DNA of 64,000 bases from Candolleomyces eurysporus. Lineage: Eukaryota > Basidiomycota > Agaricomycetes > Agaricales > Psathyrellaceae. How positions within the stretch are numbered: the stretch's first letter is position 1; every line of letters begins with the position of its first letter. Below the pieces are notes generated by a model. It saw only the letters and a program-made list of their open reading frames with translations, made no database searches and was not told where the DNA came from. Where the stretch lies: positions 1 through 64,000 of the forward strand of contig JANBPK010000771.1 of the NCBI GenBank assembly GCA_027579435.1. The letters are read 5' to 3'. The translations under genes were made by a program, and so were the position numbers. This document shows, piece after piece, positions 60,869 through 64,000 of this stretch.

Positions 60869-63150
60869 GCCACTCTTAAAGTAAGGGGTAAAGTAGCATG
60901 TTGAACAACATCAAANGGGGGGAGTTGTTTGGGCTGGTCACATTGAGGGTGGCAGGGTTAGCATCAGAGAATGTGTTGGTCCTATGATCGTTATTCCGCT
61001 GGAAAAGGTGGCGACAAGAACGGGCCAGCATTTATTATTTTGGGAATATGTGTAATTTCTAGGTCAATGTATAGACAGGTTATGGCAACAGGTAGAAAGG
61101 ATACATTGATGTTTATTTGCACATAGAGGTAGATGTGGATGCTGAAAATGTGGGAATGAGTTACTAGGTAAAGTAGAAAATGCTGATTAAGCACAAGGAG
61201 GGGGGGGGTACTAAAGACCTGCTACTAAAGTAGCAGGCATTTTGCAGCTCTGCCTGTTTTCCATCCGCCATTTCAATGTGTTCATCCTACTCCGCCATCA
61301 TATTTGGTGTCGCGCGGTGCTGTCACTTTCTATCTCACCAGCAACACAATGCCTTTTGCAAATGTCCATCCCGACTTGCTTCCTTTTGTTGGCAATCCAT
61401 CTGATTCTGTGCTGTCTGCCCACTTTGGGCTAACCTTCCTGTTTCTTCATCCTCTTCCATCAGACATTTATCAAGTACATCTCAGTTGTCCTTTTCTCCC
61501 ATTCAGTGCTTTTTGTCCCTACAATCTCCCATCCTCCTTGTGTGGCCATCCCTTCTGATTCTGTGCCACCCATTCACTCTGGGCTGAGATGTGGTCTGCT
61601 GGGGGCAGGACGCAGCACGGTGAGCATCTGATGCTAAAACGCTGGTGCTGCCAAAGCCTGCAAAATGCCATGGCTCCTGCTGTGTGAAGCATCAGCTGCT
61701 CCCCACAGGTCTTTTTCACATGCTCCCACATGCCTTTAAGCAAGAAAAAGTTGAAAAGCCAGGAGCTGAAAAGCTGACTCCATTTTTGGCAAAAAAAGCT
61801 CAGCCAAATTTGGCAGGAGAATGGACCAAAAAAGTGCAAAAGTTGCAGAAAGAGCAAAAGCTTTTTGTTGGTTTGCTGATGAAATGGCTGCTATGCACCT
61901 TCCCATGTGATAATCCTTAAACTCCAAAAATTCACAGAAATACCAAAATATATTTGAAATATATTTGAGGAGAAGCTCAGCCACTGTACTTAGGCAAGTT
62001 CTACATCCCTAAATCCAGTTTATGGAATCTCTGGTTAATTGAAAGCTACTTATACTACCTTCATAGCCTGCTCTGAGTACCAATGCATACCTACCTTGCT
62101 AGTTCATGACCAAGGTTGAAAAATCAGACAGGCCAAGTGCAGTTTCATTGGCACAACAGTGTCAATGCCATTGTATTTGGAGTACCTTGAAGCTACACAC
62201 TATGAAACCAATTTCCAGGTTCTTGACCTGGTCTGCTCTGGACATACCCGTCCCAGACCTGATCGCGACGGAGAATTGGAAAATGGCTAATTTGTCAGCC
62301 TGGCTGCGTCCAGGGAAACTGACCAGGGATTCTGCGGGCAGGTTTTTTCTCTGGGATCAATCCTGGAGAAGCTCTGGGAATCCCGATATTTTTATCTGTC
62401 ATATTGTTCACCATTAGAAATAAGTGTACATCCATTATTAATGTATAGTATGACATTCTCTAAGTTATTCCATGCCCTCTTCTTCAGAAAAGTCATACGT
62501 GTGAGTTCCCCACTGCGATCAAAAATGGCCCACTGTCTGTCAGCGGTTGGGCTGTCAACCACCAGCCCATATGTAGCGGCGTTCCCTGGCTTTCCTCTCT
62601 TCCCCTTTGCTTTCACTGTCATCCACAACGCTTCACCGTCACTCCCTCCTTCCTCTGTTAATGTGCACTATCCCGCCAGACATTGACAATAATTCCTTCC
62701 ACCTGCCGTTCCAAGTTGATGCGTTTTTGAGGACCAACAAAGTGTGGGAGCAGCGCTCGGCGGTTCAATTTGGGAGACGGAAGGGCTCTGAATTAATGGA
62801 GTTGGGGCTTACCTTGGGATGGCGGTGTTGGCAATGGTGGTTGGTGGTTGGCGGTGTCCGATATTCAGTCCCCCATTGACTTCCTTTCCAGGTGAGAATC
62901 ATCATATTTTGGGACGCAATCTCTATCCCCTTTGACGTGACCACTACTCACTTTTGATTGACAGGAAATCGAGGGTCTTGAAGATGGTATCCCCCCTCCC
63001 ACCTCATAGCGTGTCAAGCAGAAGGTCAGGAAGCCTCTGAGTTGATGACGCACGGCTACCCCCACCCTTTTTCGTAAGGATTCTATACTTTCTTTCCAGT
63101 TTTATATTTCTACATAAACTACCCTATATACCTTCCACAAAGTATTGTAC
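60869..63150. other. Repeat-rich AT-leaning DNA, no gene
   Basis: No supported gene. It contains a perfect 9-bp inverted repeat (CCTGCTACT, aa, AGTAGCAGG) at 61218-61237. A 45-bp imperfect direct repeat 'tctgattctgtg' to 'gggct' occurs at about 61393 and 61541. Many agct and aaaagc words lie at 61630-61880. A CCTGG/CCAGG-rich stretch lies at 62190-62380 that resembles the repeat at 63160-63560. The 'n' at 60916 touches a G run. Confidence 0.4.
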
Positions 63151-63159
63151 TCTCCCTGT

Positions 63160-63570
63160 ATATGACACCTGGAATGAATACCAGACACTTATTGGCTTAT
63201 AGCAATATTTTTACTGGGTTTACCAGGTGTATGAACCTGGAAATGCATTGGGAATTCCAGGTAAAAATCACTGGTAACTCTGGAAATACGACCTGGAAAG
63301 GCACAGGCAAAATTCTATGGGATTTCCATCGAAAATCCAGGGAAAAAACTGTCCAGGGTTTTGGAAAATTTGACTGAGATTACCCCAAGATTTTCCCTGT
63401 CAGGGCATCCCTGGACACTCCAGGACCAGTCATGGTCTTTCCAGGAAATAACTGTGGGATAGTCAGAGCATTACCCTGGAAAGACCAGGTCTGTCTGCCA
63501 GGGAAAAAACCTGGCTTGGAAGTTCATAGTGACAGTGATAGCCAATGATAGAGGGCCACCATTCTATCCT
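63160..63570. repeat. CCWGG-dense dispersed repeat
   Basis: About fifteen CCTGG or CCAGG words occur in roughly 410 bp, often as cctggaaa or ccagggaaaa on either strand. A related but sparser stretch occurs at 62190-62380. This looks like subterminal motif clustering of a DNA transposon or a MITE family. I could not define its ends. Confidence 0.5.
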
Positions 63571-63859
63571 GGGGCTTAAGAGTACAAGGAGGACGAAGAG
63601 CTTCTCGAGTCATATTGTTGAAGTATTGGATGGATGTCCAATGTTGCACCTCAGCAAGATATACCATTCAGACATAGACATTTATTAGAGCTTAAATCAA
63701 AAAACCCATGCAATTTGGGTGAAGAACAGTTGAGATATTATTGAAAGCACTTGTCACACCCTAAATTGCTGGTTTGATTGTTACATACAAAGGTTCCATT
63801 CTCTGAAATTTTCTCTGTTTTCATGCCTGATGGAATGGGAGTGACTGGACCCACAGTTC

Positions 63860-64000
63860 ATAAAGAAGAAGCATGGTGGAGGAAAAGTAACAGTGTGGGG
63901 GATGATCACAGCTAGGGAACCTCAATGCCTCTCTCTATTGTCATCAATTGCAGGATGATTCCTTGGGAACATTTCATGACCTTGGCCTTGACCCACAAGA
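63860..64000 (+). pseudogene. Decayed Tc1/mariner-type transposase fragment, runs off window
   Basis: In one frame 63863 onward reads KKHGGGKVTVWGMIT, matching the catalytic-core HGGG-x-x-x-VWG motif of Tc1/mariner DDE transposases. After a frameshift and loss of about ten residues, the next frame reads GNLNASLYCHQLQDD followed by LGTFHDLGLDPQ, also typical of the family. The upstream part (from about 63600) has no continuous frame. The copy is therefore broken, and its right end lies beyond the window. Confidence 0.6.

Overview
The window is eukaryotic nuclear DNA from a filamentous basidiomycete, most likely an Agaricomycete. Genes are interrupted by many short GT-AG introns (about 50-90 nt), intergenic spacers are short, both strands are used without operons, and the housekeeping proteins (Gal1, ribosomal uL4, Coq4, Pgs1, Aro8-like aminotransferase) are fungal in form. 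All gene models below were spliced by eye from reading-frame continuity, splice signals and family knowledge. Single 'n' positions scattered through the window usually touch homopolymer runs, so small indels are possible there.

Layout. 1-9.2 kb: a tandem duplication (about 2.1-6.1 and 6.1-9.2 kb), each copy with one minus-strand MDR (GroES-like) oxidoreductase. 9.4-12.4 kb: a coiled-coil, tail-anchored protein. 14.3-17.9 kb: an Aro8/2-aminoadipate-type aminotransferase with unusually long introns. 20.5-23.5 kb: a CaMKK-like Ser/Thr kinase. 26-28.6 kb: galactokinase built partly from micro-exons. 30.9-32.2 kb: ribosomal protein L4. 32.6-34.1 kb: a tetraspan membrane protein.

34.3-42.7 kb is the most interesting block. 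Three paralogous genes (minus, plus, minus) carry a PARP-type ADP-ribosyltransferase domain with an H-Y-E triad and an inserted cysteine cluster, and two of them carry N-terminal C-x2-C modules. Beside them lie a NADAR-domain gene (a family linked to ADP-ribose removal) and a gene made of the same C-x2-C modules without a catalytic domain. The genes form two head-to-head pairs. I infer a candidate ADP-ribosylation writer/eraser/adaptor island.

43.3-56.1 kb is a normal gene-dense stretch: C2H2 zinc-finger protein, COQ4, a small membrane protein, a small acidic unknown, an NTF2-like small protein, PGS1 and a DUF2415/WD-like protein.

56.1-64 kb is repeat-rich and more AT-rich: an LTR-like segment with two perfect hairpins and a gag-like frame, a 1.6-kb element with CACTA-type inverted termini, a 307-bp hAT-like MITE with an 8-bp target duplication, a CCWGG-dense repeat and a decayed Tc1/mariner transposase running off the window.

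The housekeeping genes have no visible functional link to each other. The only set that looks like it works together is the ADP-ribosylation block.
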